From positions 325,261 through 389,260 of the forward strand of contig JBGTQJ010000001.1 of NCBI GenBank assembly GCA_041941305.1: a DNA stretch of 64,000 nt, read 5' to 3'. The translations under genes were made by a program, and so were the position numbers. The first letter of the stretch is position 1; every line of letters starts with the position of its first letter. The notes under the pieces were generated by a model. The model saw only the letters and a program-made list of their open reading frames with translations, had not been told where the DNA came from and searched no databases. This DNA is from JANSWP01 sp041941305. GTDB taxonomy: Bacteria; Bacteroidota; Bacteroidia; Chitinophagales; Saprospiraceae. This document shows, in pieces, positions 16,765 to 29,500 of this stretch.

Positions 16765-19059
16765 TTACCTATCGATGATCATTTTCTGCGAAACAATGGC
16801 TTTTTCTGAAACACCTACAATAAAATATATCCCATTTTCCAAAAGGTGAGTTGATATTTCCAATTTCTCTTTTGAAATTAAATCCTTGATAAATAGATTT
16901 TTGCCATGGACATCCCGAATTTTTAATTGATATACTTTTAGATGTTCTGGAATATAGAGGGTAATCAAATCACTGGCAGGATTGGGATATACCTGAAAAG
17001 TTTTAGGCTCTTCCTTTGCAAATTTGTTTGAAAAATTAATAGTAGAATTATCTCTAAATTTGGAAAGATAACAACCACCTTTAATAGTTTGAATATTGCC
17101 TTCCTCTTCCACTATCAGCGGGTTGGGTGGCACTCCATTAAAGCCAGGCGGACAAACTACTACATTAAAAGTTTCATTTGAAAGCCCACAAATATTTTCT
17201 GGAACAAAGTCAACAACCATACAAGTATTCCAGTCTAAAATAATAAAGGGATTCAAATCTGGGGTAGTTCCTGAATTGGCTGCAATTTGCTGTCCATATT
17301 GATTGTAAATGGTATAGTTGTAATTGTAAAATTCTGCTCCATACACATTCCCAAAAAATACTTCGTACTCCATAGGGTTATTCATGCCAAACAATGGAGT
17401 AAAACTATTAGATCCTGGAATACCACCTGGTGGGACAACTCCAAACTCTTTTACAAAAGTCACTGCCCCTCCATAATAATAAAAAGTCACTTCAACATAG
17501 GTAGGTCCATAGTTTAGGGTTTCTACTTTGATGGTTTGCTCCTCTAAATCGCCTTCAATCAAATTTAGGTTGGGTCCTAAACCCCAGGTATGTCCTAAAT
17601 CATCGAAAGAATTGTAAAACGTAAACGTCAACTCATCACCAAGACACACAAATGGGTCGATGTCATTGAGAATGATTTCCTCAATGCTCAAAATCACTTC
17701 AAAATTGTAATTATAGGCAGGAGGCTCAACCAAACAAATATCTTGAGGACGATTGTAAATATTATTCCAACTGTTTAAAAAACGGCACAAGTATTCATGG
17801 TTGGTTGCTGAGATTTCAGTACTTGGATCAGCACAAGTGATATTGCATGGATCTGTCCAAAAACTTTGAGCAGGTCCAAGCATTAGGGTACATTCACAGA
17901 TATGCCTCATTCCCAATGCATGACCTAACTCATGCATCAAAACATCCCCTCCTGCATCGTCAGAAATGGAGTAAGAGTCTAACCAATAGATTGACTGGTT
18001 TTGATTGAGGACATTATCCATTCCGCAAGTTGCTTCTGAGGCAGCAACTCCATCTGGTGTCATATTTCTACCAGAAAAATAATGGACATGATCCCTGTGA
18101 ATGTGTTGCTGATTTAAATTCCAATAAGCTTGTAAATCATACCACACATCTCTCGAATCGTATCCTGAATATGCATCGTTACAATTACTGGCATCTCCCC
18201 AAAAATGAACATATACCAATATAATTCGGAGATTAACGGCTCTAGTATATAAGCCATCAGCATCGTTCACCATTTTTAACAGCACATTAAGGGCATTATC
18301 ACCATGCTTTACGATAAAATCACAATCCGTTTCCGCTGCCAGTTCCAGAAACCTGGGTTTATCTACCCATTCAGGATAATAACCAGAACAATAAGGATAT
18401 GTGGTTCCTTCCCGTGGTTCCAATAAGGGATTTGGTAGAATAGGTGATTCATCTACACCACAAGTCATGGTCGAGCCTATTGCTTTGCTTTTTTCATAAG
18501 CAATAAAGCTTTTGGAATTCCCTTCCTGCTCCGTTAAATAATTATTCAAGGATTCAATCATCACTATCCCAACTTGTGTCGTAACAAATCCTCCAAAATA
18601 ATTTTCTGCAATGACCAACCGAACCGGTTTTTGAGGATCGCCACCTACTGTGCCTTTGTAAGTAACACAATCTCCTTTTTTATCAATTTTGTTTCCATTT
18701 TCCGTAGTCGTAATGGTAACAAAACCTTCAGAGCGGATTTCATTTTCTTCAATGGAAAGATTCCATATTTCGGTTCCTCCAATGTTCAAGGCAAAAGAAG
18801 CAGATTCCCCCTGGCTCTTGACATAGTTTCTTAGAATACTGGTATTTAATTCGAAGACCGTATACTCCTCAAATTTTGCATCTAGTATAGCCTCTTCAGT
18901 AGCATCGATGGTTTTGTGTGGTAGTAAAAATTCCTGCTGAGACAGGCTCCAATGGGAAAAGAAGATGAATAAAACTGATAAAAAATAATTGAATCGTTGA
19001 GGCTTTGATTCCTTTAGAGCAATGCTGTAGGGGTCGAAAAATAGGATCTTTTTTTTCAT
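16765..19059 (-). CDS. secreted zinc metalloprotease (reprolysin/M12B-like) with T9SS sorting domain
   Basis: 764 residues. The N-terminus is long (about 40 residues) before the hydrophobic YFLSVLFIFFSHWSLSQ signal segment. A propeptide-like region reaches about residue 200. The catalytic domain (about 215-430) contains HELGHALGMRH (about residues 376-386) and a following Met (CTLMLG) that could be the Met-turn. Many Cys pairs are present. A PKD-like or Ig-like segment follows (about 470-560). The C-terminal 75 residues are a T9SS sorting domain (FQVYPNPASDLITLYIP ... LLENGIYFIVG). The zinc ligands are the three His of the HExxHxxGxxH motif. It is a secreted or surface protease; the substrate is unknown. 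Confidence 0.88.
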   Translation of the reverse strand: MKKKILFFDPYSIALKESKPQRFNYFLSVLFIFFSHWSLSQQEFLLPHKTIDATEEAILDAKFEEYTVFELNTSILRNYVKSQGESASFALNIGGTEIWNLSIEENEIRSEGFVTITTTENGNKIDKKGDCVTYKGTVGGDPQKPVRLVIAENYFGGFVTTQVGIVMIESLNNYLTEQEGNSKSFIAYEKSKAIGSTMTCGVDESPILPNPLLEPREGTTYPYCSGYYPEWVDKPRFLELAAETDCDFIVKHGDNALNVLLKMVNDADGLYTRAVNLRIILVYVHFWGDASNCNDAYSGYDSRDVWYDLQAYWNLNQQHIHRDHVHYFSGRNMTPDGVAASEATCGMDNVLNQNQSIYWLDSYSISDDAGGDVLMHELGHALGMRHICECTLMLGPAQSFWTDPCNITCADPSTEISATNHEYLCRFLNSWNNIYNRPQDICLVEPPAYNYNFEVILSIEEIILNDIDPFVCLGDELTFTFYNSFDDLGHTWGLGPNLNLIEGDLEEQTIKVETLNYGPTYVEVTFYYYGGAVTFVKEFGVVPPGGIPGSNSFTPLFGMNNPMEYEVFFGNVYGAEFYNYNYTIYNQYGQQIAANSGTTPDLNPFIILDWNTCMVVDFVPENICGLSNETFNVVVCPPGFNGVPPNPLIVEEEGNIQTIKGGCYLSKFRDNSTINFSNKFAKEEPKTFQVYPNPASDLITLYIPEHLKVYQLKIRDVHGKNLFIKDLISKEKLEISTHLLENGIYFIVGVSEKAIVSQKMIIDR

Positions 19060-19810
19060 GATGGCGTGTTTTCATTTCTCCAATACCCACCCTACCGGAA
19101 GCACAGCATTCATGCCCTCCGGTTCCAAGACATTTATGTAGAATGAAAATAACTACACCAGTTTTCCAAACTAGGTGGCATAAATGCCATCAATCCGGGC
19201 ATGGTAAACTATGTACTACCAGTATAGGAAAAGAGCTTTGAAGAAATTTTGTAAAACAATAAAATGATGCCTCTAGCTTTAGAGCTTGTTTAAAAATTTT
19301 ATGAACTGAAAATCAAAAGCTTATGGTTCTGACAATAAATTGCCGAAAGAATTTATCGGGATAAATGATTGAGGAAATTTGCAGTCAGGTTCATAAGATG
19401 TTGGTTTTCAGGAAAGAAAAATTTAAACAAGCTCTTATTACAATTTTTAGGCTTTTAAGCTAGAGTGGACCTACGCGGCTAATGGAAATGGATGTGTAGC
19501 TTAAGGTATTGGGTAAAAGCAAAATCAATTGCTCACTTCTGCCAGGTGGAGTTGTTTTTTTGGATCGAAACCACGAGTTAGACTTGCTTATTGGATCCTA
19601 ATGATAAGGGCTCGCTGCTACTTCTGGTAGCCAGGCGGAATTGGTACAGGGCTCCTGACCTGTAACATTTATTCTTCCTTATTTTCTACAGATCAGAAGG
19701 TCTATACTTTGTTTCGTCTTGCCAACCGATGGTAGCAACGAACAAGTTTTGATGGAACTTGCCAGAAAGGGCATCAGCAAGAAATAAGCGTTGTCTTGTT
19801 TGGATCTAAT
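19060..19810. other. 751-base gene-free stretch
   Basis: No credible reading frame. It contains foldback copy 4 (19271-19465). The part from 19470 to 19800 is less A/T-rich than the rest and holds a small GC-rich palindromic patch (CAGGGCTCCTGACCTG near 19656). It could be decayed coding sequence, but no protein family is recognisable in either strand. Confidence 0.5.
19271..19465. repeat. foldback element, copy 4
   Basis: Nested inverted repeat: CTCTAGCTT (19271-19279) with AAGCTAGAG (19457-19465), and AGAGCTTGTTTAAA (19281-19294) with 19422-19435, both perfect. The arms continue imperfectly inward (CTGAAAATC against CTGAAAACC). The complement of 19387-19406 reads CCAACATCTTATGAACCTGA, which is repeated as CCAATATCTTATGAACCTGA in copy 5, so the two are homologous and lie in opposite orientation. 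Confidence 0.8.
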
Positions 19811-20137
19811 TTAGTTTGATTCAACATCTTTGAAATGCATAAAAACCAATAAAACCAATGAAATACATACCAGTGTCAATCCTATATAATGTAATTCATA
19901 TCTGAATAAAAAGATAAGCCCAAAACCTACATTTAATACAAAGAACAAGACATCCCTAATATCAATGGGGTTTTTACCAAAAAATAAGGTAATAAAAATG
20001 AATAAAAGTGCTAAAGAACCTCCAGCTCCAATAATATTCCCATCAGCAGACAAAGGGTGAGAAGCCGCAAGCACAAACCAATAAAATAACATCAACCAGA
20101 TTACTTTAATCCATTTATTAACTTTTTTCTTTTGCAT
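19811..20137 (-). CDS. small four-helix membrane protein next to the RHS gene
   Basis: 108 residues. A basic N-terminus (MQKKKVNKWIK) is followed by four hydrophobic segments at about 11-27, 36-53, 60-76 and 84-101, and a short acidic tail. No family recognised. It lies 440 bases downstream of the RHS giant on the same strand and is bracketed by foldback copies 4 and 5. Position after a polymorphic-toxin-type gene makes an immunity role possible, since membrane immunity proteins of this size exist, but the gap and the repeat between them weaken the link. Confidence 0.65.
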   Translation of the reverse strand: MQKKKVNKWIKVIWLMLFYWFVLAASHPLSADGNIIGAGGSLALLFIFITLFFGKNPIDIRDVLFFVLNVGFGLIFLFRYELHYIGLTLVCISLVLLVFMHFKDVESN

Positions 20138-20440
20138 TATTTAAGCATTTTTGAAAATTGGTTATGAAATAGCATTTAGAATTTACCTGATATCACAATA
20201 AGACCTGAATTGATTTTCTTTAAACAGTTAGTTCACTCCCTAACCAGCAATGTCTCTTTCTGAGCAGTGATAAAGGGTGGGACATTGCGGAACCCATACC
20301 TCTGAATCCCACTATGTCCCTCTGTCCAACCAGAATTCTGCCTTATTAGGATAGTCAATTTGTTTTTTATGAAATGCAATCCAAATCGTTATTCAACTAT
20401 TAAATATAGATTGCATAAATATCCAATGAGGAATTAGATT

Positions 20441-20572
20441 AAGTGTATGTTTAAATTTTTCCTTTCTGTGCCACAGGCATCCATTTGGGAAAAACCAATA
20501 TCTTATGAACCTGATTTCAAAATAAGAAGCTACTGATTTTCAGGGTGTAAAATTTTTAAACATACGCTAATT
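20441..20572. repeat. foldback element, copy 5
   Basis: Arms GTGTATGTTTAAATTTTT (20443-20460) against the complement of 20551-20568 (GCGTATGTTTAAAAATTT). The inside carries GTGCCACAGGCATCC and TTTGGGAAAAACC, matching the GGCATCC ... GGGAAAAAA part of the element at 60611, plus the CTTATGAACCTGA block of copy 4. It begins six bases after the RHS stop codon. The rest of the 20138-20577 spacer has no gene. Confidence 0.8.
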
Positions 20573-20577
20573 CAAAA

Positions 20578-23500
20578 CTATTTATTTTGAACCTCATTTA
20601 ATAAATTATAAGTAGTAATGATTTCTGCATCTGACTCCAGTTTAAAAGTACGGTGATCCGGAGTACTAGAAATTGCATCTCTAGGACCAATTCTTTGCAT
20701 TCTAACAGTGACAAATGTTTCTATTTTTCCTTTATATTTAAAAAATGTTTGGTCTTTAAGGTTAGTTATGCTTCCCATTGAAAATGAAACAGTTTGCTTA
20801 GTATTGTCAAATAGTTTGGCAAAAAATCCAGAGTCTTCACCTCCTTTTTCATTTCCGCCCGATTCATCTGTGCCACTATCAAAATTACTCGAAAAGGTGA
20901 GGTCACCTTGACTTTCCCCAATTTTAATTAGGGAACTTTCAATAATTGAATGGCTAATTTCAACAGTGATTTTATCATTAATGCCAAAAAAGGAGTCTTC
21001 TAAGGTTCCTTTATATGTAGAAAACCCTTCATCAAAAGAAGCCTGAATCGCATTATCTAATGGTGTCTTTAAAGAGCTTAATCCTCTCTGATCCTTACCA
21101 TCAAGAGAGTTTATTTTGCCATTTACCATGGCTGTGAAATCAAGGATTGGGAATAGAATGTTTAATTTGGCATTTGAAGGAATAGGTATTGTACCACATT
21201 CAGGACACAAAGGCGCCTTCCCATCCGGATCAATCAAAAACACCGGATTCCCCAACACGTAATTATAATCACTCCAGCCAGGAAACTCAACAGCCATTGG
21301 ATCCAAACTCAAGAATCGTCCCAGATCCGAATCATAAAAACGGGCACCTCGGTAATCCAATCCAGTTTCTTCATCTCGTTCGTGATCGGTTGTTTGGAAG
21401 CGTTCTCGTGCATAGACATACTCCCGAAGCGTTTTGCCATATGGATAATAATCAACTACATGTTCAAGCACGTAAAGTACGGAATATTCATCACATGCTT
21501 CAAACTGATTTTGGTACAATACCCTGGAATTGCCCAGGTGGTCTTTGATAAAGAAAGTAAATGTTGGGAATGGGTCTCCAGTCGGGTCAGGTCCAACTGT
21601 AGCTGCCACACCTAACTGCATGATCCGATTGTCGGCCCGGAGCTGGAAGATGGTATTCAAGGATGTATTCCCCATATTTACGATTTGATTACCTACCCGA
21701 AGGGTCAGATTCAACGGAGTATCATCATCTGGGAGTGGAATTGTGCCAATGACCTCTCCACATGGGTCGGGAATGGTTTCCAGTTCTTCATCCAGAGCAA
21801 ACAGGGTTTGACCATTACTTAATCGCACTTCGTTTAGGTTATTCGGATAACTGGTCAATTCAGCACGTTTGAAAACCATTTCATTTGGAAGGATCATTTG
21901 CAAAATGCCTGGATCCCCATCTGTATATCCACCCCCTCCGCCATTGGTGTCTCCTCCCTCTCCACCATCACCAGGTGGGTTTGGTTCACAACAATCATCT
22001 GGCAATTCAGGCAAAGGCAGATCCTCATCACATACAGTGTATTCACAATCTTCATATACCGCTAATGGTGGACCACATGTTACAGTAAAATCTTCCTCTG
22101 GAGCTTCGCAAACCGTACTGACAGGAGGATCGGCTGGTAATGAGAATGGAAAAGGCCCCGGGGTAGATGGCGTCAATGTTTTCCACTCTGTTTGATTTAG
22201 ATCTACTACATGATCAGCATACCGAATTCCAATTTCATTACATGGATTGAAGGTTGCCAACCATGAGGAAATGGTATTTTTCTTTTCAACAGTGGCTACG
22301 CAACTGAAACTTCCATTCATGGGGTAAAAGTCAAATGATGCATTTTCAGGATCAATATTGACATATGGTCCTGCTGGTTCGTGATAAACCAAAAATTCAA
22401 TCCGGATGCCATGCCCCGGGGGTGCAGGAAATAGCTCCACCTCAAAGTCATAAATGACTCCACCAGTTCCACCAGTGACACTAAGCCCCCACTGATCAAT
22501 AATATAGTACAAGGCAACTTTTACCGCACTTTGGAATTTCATTGGATCGTTGGGATCAAAATACAAATCCTGTGCATTGACCCAATTTTCTATTCCCGGA
22601 TGGCTTATATAAACAGTATTTGGGCTCAAATCCACATCCAATGTACCTGATGGATTATCGGTTGCCAATTTAAACGCATGAATATATCCTCCAGCAAACA
22701 ACTTACAAGGATCAGTTGGGGAGCGGGAAGTTGTATAATAGTTTTTTCGATTTACTACAACTTCCTGCGTTTCTTGTTCTATTAAAAATGGTGCACCATT
22801 TTTAGTGATCACCTTGTCATAAGTCACAGTCATCTTAGGACTATTTGGAATCGGAGCATAAGTCCAGTTTTCCTGTTGGATGGAGAATTCACCTACAAAT
22901 TCTGTATCTGTTTCTTTGATGATGCAACCTCCACCATTAATGAGGATTTCCTGGTCGGATGCTCTTAACAAGAGGATTTGTTGTACAGTCAACACCTGAA
23001 GCGTACCATCCACTATAACTGTAAACTCTTGATCCAGGTTCTCTAATGCTATTGCTTGAGAAATATAATGATTGCCAATATTGACACCATCCATTTCCTC
23101 TTTCAGTAAGTAAAGTGCCGTACCCTCACAGAAGACCACCATGTACAAAAAGGTCGACAGAACCATCAACTGAGGGTCAAAAGTTGCAAAACCAGCTTCA
23201 TAATCAGCAATTACCTGTTGCTGAGCCGAAATTTCTTCTGGAGTACAATCCGGTTCTTCCAGGAAACATGGGTCAACCGCTTCACAGGGTTCGTAATCTC
23301 CAACAATTTCCAAATTTCCATCAGCTCTGTAATTGAGAAAATCCTCAAAATTGCCTGTAATTAGGGAGCCATCAGAAAGCGTCAATGTCAATGGATCACT
23401 TGCATTATTGATGGATATTTCTTGCAAAAACACAAAATTGCCTGGTACCAGATATAGTTCTTCTTCAAGCACGTACCATTCTTCTCCAGAGCAAAGCCGA

Positions 23501-26500
23501 ATTCGAAATAACTTAGTCGGCAATGAATAATCCCCAACTTCAGCATTGGCAATGACTTTTTCCAGTTCTTCAAAACCATTTTGTTGAGCAACAGACTCAT
23601 CATAAGTACAATCTGGCGGGCTTGGATCACAAGGTTCATCAACTGGAGGATCATTGAAACAAGGTTCATAATCATTGATAACTATGTCGTTTTCGGTATC
23701 CAATAAATAATTGACCAGTACATCCAATCCAACAGTTATTGGTCCGACACCATTTTGAGTCAAGTCAAAAGTTTGAGCGACATCATTCACATCAATTTGT
23801 TGTAAAATTGTAGGGGCACCAGGAATCTGAACCCATTGAGTTAGCAAGACATACATTTCAGTAGCATCGCAAAGCCTTATTCTGAAAACAGTATTAGGAA
23901 TTGGAATATCATTGACATTGGGAGATCCCTGGGCTTGGAGGTTAGCAACAACTGTAGCTTGAGCTGAGGAGATAGCTGGATTACATGCATAAAATTCATC
24001 TGGACAAGGCCAGGTGCTCGTATCACATGGATCGTAGCCATTGACATAGAAGTTTAAAGCTCCAGTACGCATTTGTAGTATTTCAGCTAAACCAATGACA
24101 CTAATGCCGCTTGAGTTTTCTATCACAAATTCCGTATTGATATTGGGTACATCAGTCTGTTGCATCAAAACAAAAATTCCAGGCATATTTGCCATTTCTT
24201 CGGGCAGCAACAATTGCTCTGTACCATCACATAATTTAATTCGAAATAATTTTGTTGGGAAAATCAACTGATTGGGATCAGTGATATAATTCAGGTTATC
24301 AAAATAAACCTCTTGTTCAATATTCATCCCTTCGCTGCATTCAGGTGCAGGGACACAATCTTCATCTTCAGGTTGAGGCACATCAGAGCCAATTTTGGCG
24401 ATTCGATCGTTTCCATAAACATACCAGGTGAAGTTGCTGTAGCTAAACGCTCCTGTAGTTAGATCATAAACGAAAAGTTCCTGTCCTGTAGCATCTCTAA
24501 GATAAAACTCTGTCGCACCAGAATGACTTTTAAAGATTCTTGAATCGTTGATATCATACAAATAACTCACTGCATTTCCTCCTTCATCACAAGGGTTGGT
24601 AATACTGAGGCCATAAGGAAGATTTGCCCTACCATAAGTCACTCCATTAAGGCCTTTTTTAGCGTCTGAGGTTAAATTGCCATTTCCATCATAACTATAG
24701 GTATATCCAGTCAAAGGGCAGGCTGGATCAACCAATCCGGAGACAGCTACACTCATTAGCTTGTTATTGCCGCCACCATAACTGTATCCATAATGAGTCA
24801 TATCGATAAACATGGTTTCTCCATCTTCCGAATAAAAGGAATTGCCACGGCTTAATGCTTCAAAATTGCCTATTTTATCATAGACATAATGTCCATCCCC
24901 CATCACATCAGGGTTGCCTACTAAAGTTGGAGCCAAAGGGTGTGCTGGATTGTAAACTGTGACAATAGCGTCAGCTCGTGTAAGGCGGTTTAGGTTATCA
25001 TAATGGTAACCGTATATAGTGCCGCCAAAGAAATTATCTGGTGGATTGAGAACTTTATCTTCTGGAAAATTGTAGGCAGCAATCGTTCCATTGATATTGC
25101 CATTCCAGTTTTGTGAACTATTGTTGATCACCGTACCATCATAAGCCATTGTCCAATCAAATAAGGTGCTGTTGATATTGGTCAATCTAAAACGCTCATC
25201 ATACGCATAAAGAACCTCATCCACCTTGATATTTTTACAACTTTGACCTGTCAATTCTCCATTTTCGTCTACAATTGGTCCACTATTAAAAAGGGTTTTT
25301 TCAGCAACTACTCCTTTGACATCGTCATAGGTGTATTCAGCTGCCTTCGCTCCCTGAGCTTCCAAATCCTTAAAGTTGGCATATACTTCTTTGATTCGAT
25401 TCCAACTGTCATATACATAATGTTGTTGGTAATCAATAGGTCTGCCCTCTCCAATGATATCTACATTCTGAGTAATAAAACTTCCTTGTCGATTGTATTT
25501 TGGGTAGCTGATCATCACCGCAAAATCTCCATCTCCAACTAAGCCGATGGCATTGAACTGCGTAATTTCCCAACTTACAAATCCATCAACATTATGAGAA
25601 TAGAATTTGAACTCAATGGGATTACCCAATAAATCATAACTAATGCCATGAGCCAATCTGCCTAGTACTCCTGTTTGCCCTGTAAGCAGATAGCCCAGCA
25701 CTTCTCCATGAATTGGTTGGGTATTATCGAAAATATTAAAGAACCATTCTTTTTCCAAAGTTCCAGCTTCAACGGAAGCCTGTAATTGTCCTAGTAAATC
25801 GGCAAAGGTCCAGTCGTATTCAACCCAGCCTGCACCTTCATTTTCTAAATAGGCACTAATGCTGGACGTTGTCGCTTGCTGAATCAACCTACCAAAATTG
25901 TCATAATTGTAAACCCTATTGACATTATTGCCATCTTGTTGGGCAATCATCTGACCTGAATGATTATAGCCAAAAAGTGTTTGTCCTCCATCTACTGTAT
26001 TTTGCCTGAACAATTGTCCTAAAAAATTATGAGTATAGGTACTCAATTGTTCTTTTGCATTGGAAATCATTTTTACATTACCATGCGCATCATATCGCAA
26101 AATGGTTCCTACATTTTTGTCAGCATCAACAGCTTCGTTTTCTTTCCTGTTGGTGATGGCAGCTACTTTTTGACCGAGAATATTTGAAAATTCTATCACC
26201 ATTTTATCATCTTCATCAATAGTTTCCACTCTCCAGAATTTATCCCCCTGGATCAAGTCTTGTGCAGAGGTTGGTCTTCCAACATCTCCCAATTCAGTTT
26301 TTACAGAATTTGCATCTACAATCGCATTGTTAAAATACATTGCATGATCTCCGGTATAGGACAGGGTGTATTTTGAGGATCTTGTAATTCGACCTCTAGG
26401 CGCCATTTCATATTCAAATTCAGCATTAGCAGCATTCGGAAAGCTACTATTGATGGTAGGTTCAGAACCTGTATGTGGCTTTATACCTAAAATCGTTCTA

Positions 26501-29500
26501 TCCCAAATATCGTAAATGTTATCCTCCAGAACCACATTGTCTTTTAAGCTAGCCAACGCACGACCTATCGGATCAACATAGGAGGTCTCTGCCCACTTTT
26601 TTGCACCCGTCACATAATGGGTGGTTTTCACATAATTTTGCGTAGCCCGGTCTTCAAAACTGGAATATGGCCAACTTCCCAATGGAGTTGGAGGCGCAGC
26701 GCCACCATTACAACTTGGCCATGGATTACAAACATATACTTCATTGTTCCAATGGCTATAATCAACTTCCAGAATTAAGACCCCATTACGCCTGGTTTCT
26801 GTCATCCGATTGTACCCATCATAATCATAGGACAATTCAGTATTATTTGGGTCAGTTGCCGTTTTTATTTGATTTCCATATGTATAGGTATAATCTGTAG
26901 TTAATGCAAAGGTTTCTCCTTCTCCAATTGTGACAGAAGTAACAAGTGCAGAATTGGGATCATAGGTGTAACGAGTCCTTAATTCCTTTTCATCCAATTC
27001 TTCCAAAACTTGCCCAAATGAATTGCGAGACTCAATTGAATTAACTACCAATACATCATAGGGGTATTGTGGGACTCCACCAGTAAAAGCCAAAACCTGC
27101 TGGGTTCCCCCTTGAGGCACATCACTTACCTGCGTCACTGTTTCACTCAAATAAACATTATTATTCCATTCATCAGAAAAAATAGAATATACCGAACGTG
27201 TAATGGGACTTTCCCCGGCAGCGTAGGTAGTCGTTCTGGTTTCAAATGGAATGGTTCTCATTCCATTGTCTCTGATTTCATCTAAAACAGCAAAACTGTT
27301 TTGGCCAGGGACATTCGCCAAATCCCAGTAATAGAATAGTTCTTGAAAAGAAATTGGACCATAGTCTGGTGAGCTGGTATAAGTAGCGGCCAATTGCCAC
27401 GAGGGTTCCCAGGACAATCGATTCCCAGTAAATCCTAAATTATTATAAGCAGTTGTGCTACCTGAAGAAGAAAGCGTGCCATTGTATTTGGCATCGAAGT
27501 AGACATAATCTGTTTGTGTAGACATGGAAGCCCCATTTACATCAAAGGATTCCTCCGACTCACTGGTTTTTTTAATAAAATAACTGTGCAAATAGTAATC
27601 CTTGTGCCATCCCTGACTCGAAAGATGGTCGTGATACCTGGTATCATAATAGTAGGGAATATCATAGGTATTTTCCTCAATAAAAAAATCTGGATGATTT
27701 GAAAATTGAATTCCACCTAACCAGGTTGTGATGGCGTTGATATAATCGGAAGTTACCTGGTTGCCATTAATGACAGGTCTACTGGTAGATTCATATTCAC
27801 TATAATCCGTAGCTCCATTGTTCAATTTATATAGAGGGCTTTCATAAGCTAAAACAGCTTCATATTGATTGGTTATTTTATTGAGCAGTTGACCATTGGC
27901 ATCTTTGGACTCTACTTCAAGCAATTTTCCCCAGGTCAAAGGATCTACACTATGTGTATACGTAACCACCGGCTTATTATCACTTCCTCCTCCTGGGTCT
28001 CCTACTCCCTCATCTCCGGGAAATGGTCCGGAAACCACTACCTTTGAAATGCCGTATTTAGGGGTAAAGGTCTTATCCCATTGAAAATTATCCTGAAACT
28101 TGGTTTGTTCAAAATACAGGGTTCCTCCTAAATAATCGTATTCCCATTCTTTGATTTGATTGCTTCTATCCTGTACTGTTTTTCCTTTAACGACCATGTA
28201 CACTTGATAGGAATAGGGAAGTCCCATCTTTTCCTGCCCATATTTTATGTCTCCACAGACTGATGGCTTTAAACAATAATTGCTTTCATAGGTACAAATT
28301 GCACCTGCCCACTGCCCTGGTTGCAGGCAATCCAAACAAACAGTATGTTCAAAACTACCTCCATTACCAGTAATATTTCTCCTGACTGGTCTGGCCTGGT
28401 ATTGAAAGCTTGAAATAACATAAGAATATCCACCTTGATTAGAAGGAGGGCTAACCAGTGGATTATCAATAATTTCCGGGACTGGAAAGTATTCGATCTT
28501 TGTCAATTTCCCAATAGGGTCATTGATTGCTGACAAGATAAAGTTTTGGGGTGCTACAGTCCCCTCGCAATGGGGTTGCCATCCATATCCTCCAAGATCA
28601 GAAAGTTCATAATCAAAATGGGAGGTCGGGTTTTCAGCTATTGAACCGCCACTTCCATCAACTGGCAACTGTTCTATGGAACCCAGCAAAAGGATGTTTC
28701 TTTCATCAGTCGTCACGCCAGAGAAATCCTTTATCTTTTTATCATTAGGATTTTGAATAGGATTCCAGCAAAAATCTTCAACTCTTTCATTGACTACCCG
28801 ATTTACTTTATCTAATCGATAATTTAACTTTAATTCTTTAACCTCCACTAAATTTCCCAATTGATTTCGCTCTCGCAAAGTAGCAGTTTTAAGCATATAG
28901 GGTCTTTTGGCAAATCTTCTGATTCTAACATTATTGAGAAAAATATCTCCATTTTCGCAGCTTGTGGTCGTTTTTCGCGCCCGTGTTGGTTCATTTACCC
29001 AAGGAGCATATTGCCAACCGCAGCTTTGATTTGGATCACATGGGGTACAGTTGCCAACTCCATTTTCCAAATTCCACCATCCTGTTTCTCCATCACCATT
29101 ACAAGCATAAAACGGAACTTGACTATAAAAATCTCTAAGCATCAACCAGGGTGCACCAGTACCAAAATTTTGGGGAATGGCTCCACCTGAAGTAATACGA
29201 GGGGTATTTTGAGAATTTGAGAATGGATTTTCATCCATGGGATCATCCGGATAAATAGGATACATTAAATCACAATTTGGGAAGGATTGACCAGCATATA
29301 CATCTCTTGGTATTTTTTCCATCATTTGATCGGTATTGGCTGGTCCTATTTGCAAATACAATGGGCGATCATTCTCCATATTTGGCATCACAAAATAATT
29401 CTCAAATTCATTATCAAGTCCACTCGGGCTAAACCATTTCAGAGCTTGTTGGTAGGTTGAAAAGACTGACTCTCCCACTGTTTTGTCGTAACATCCGGCA

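Noticed and set aside
19620..19720. GC-richer patch resembling a tRNA or small RNA
   Set aside because: The stems do not form a cloverleaf and there is no T-loop consensus or CCA end.
19271..20572. Insertion sequence or composite transposon
   Set aside because: No transposase gene and no target-site duplication could be seen; described as foldback repeats instead.
21869..22195. 108-codon plus-strand frame inside the RHS gene, rich in Pro/Gly/Ser
   Set aside because: It is the complement of the Gly/Pro/Cys linker of the RHS protein.
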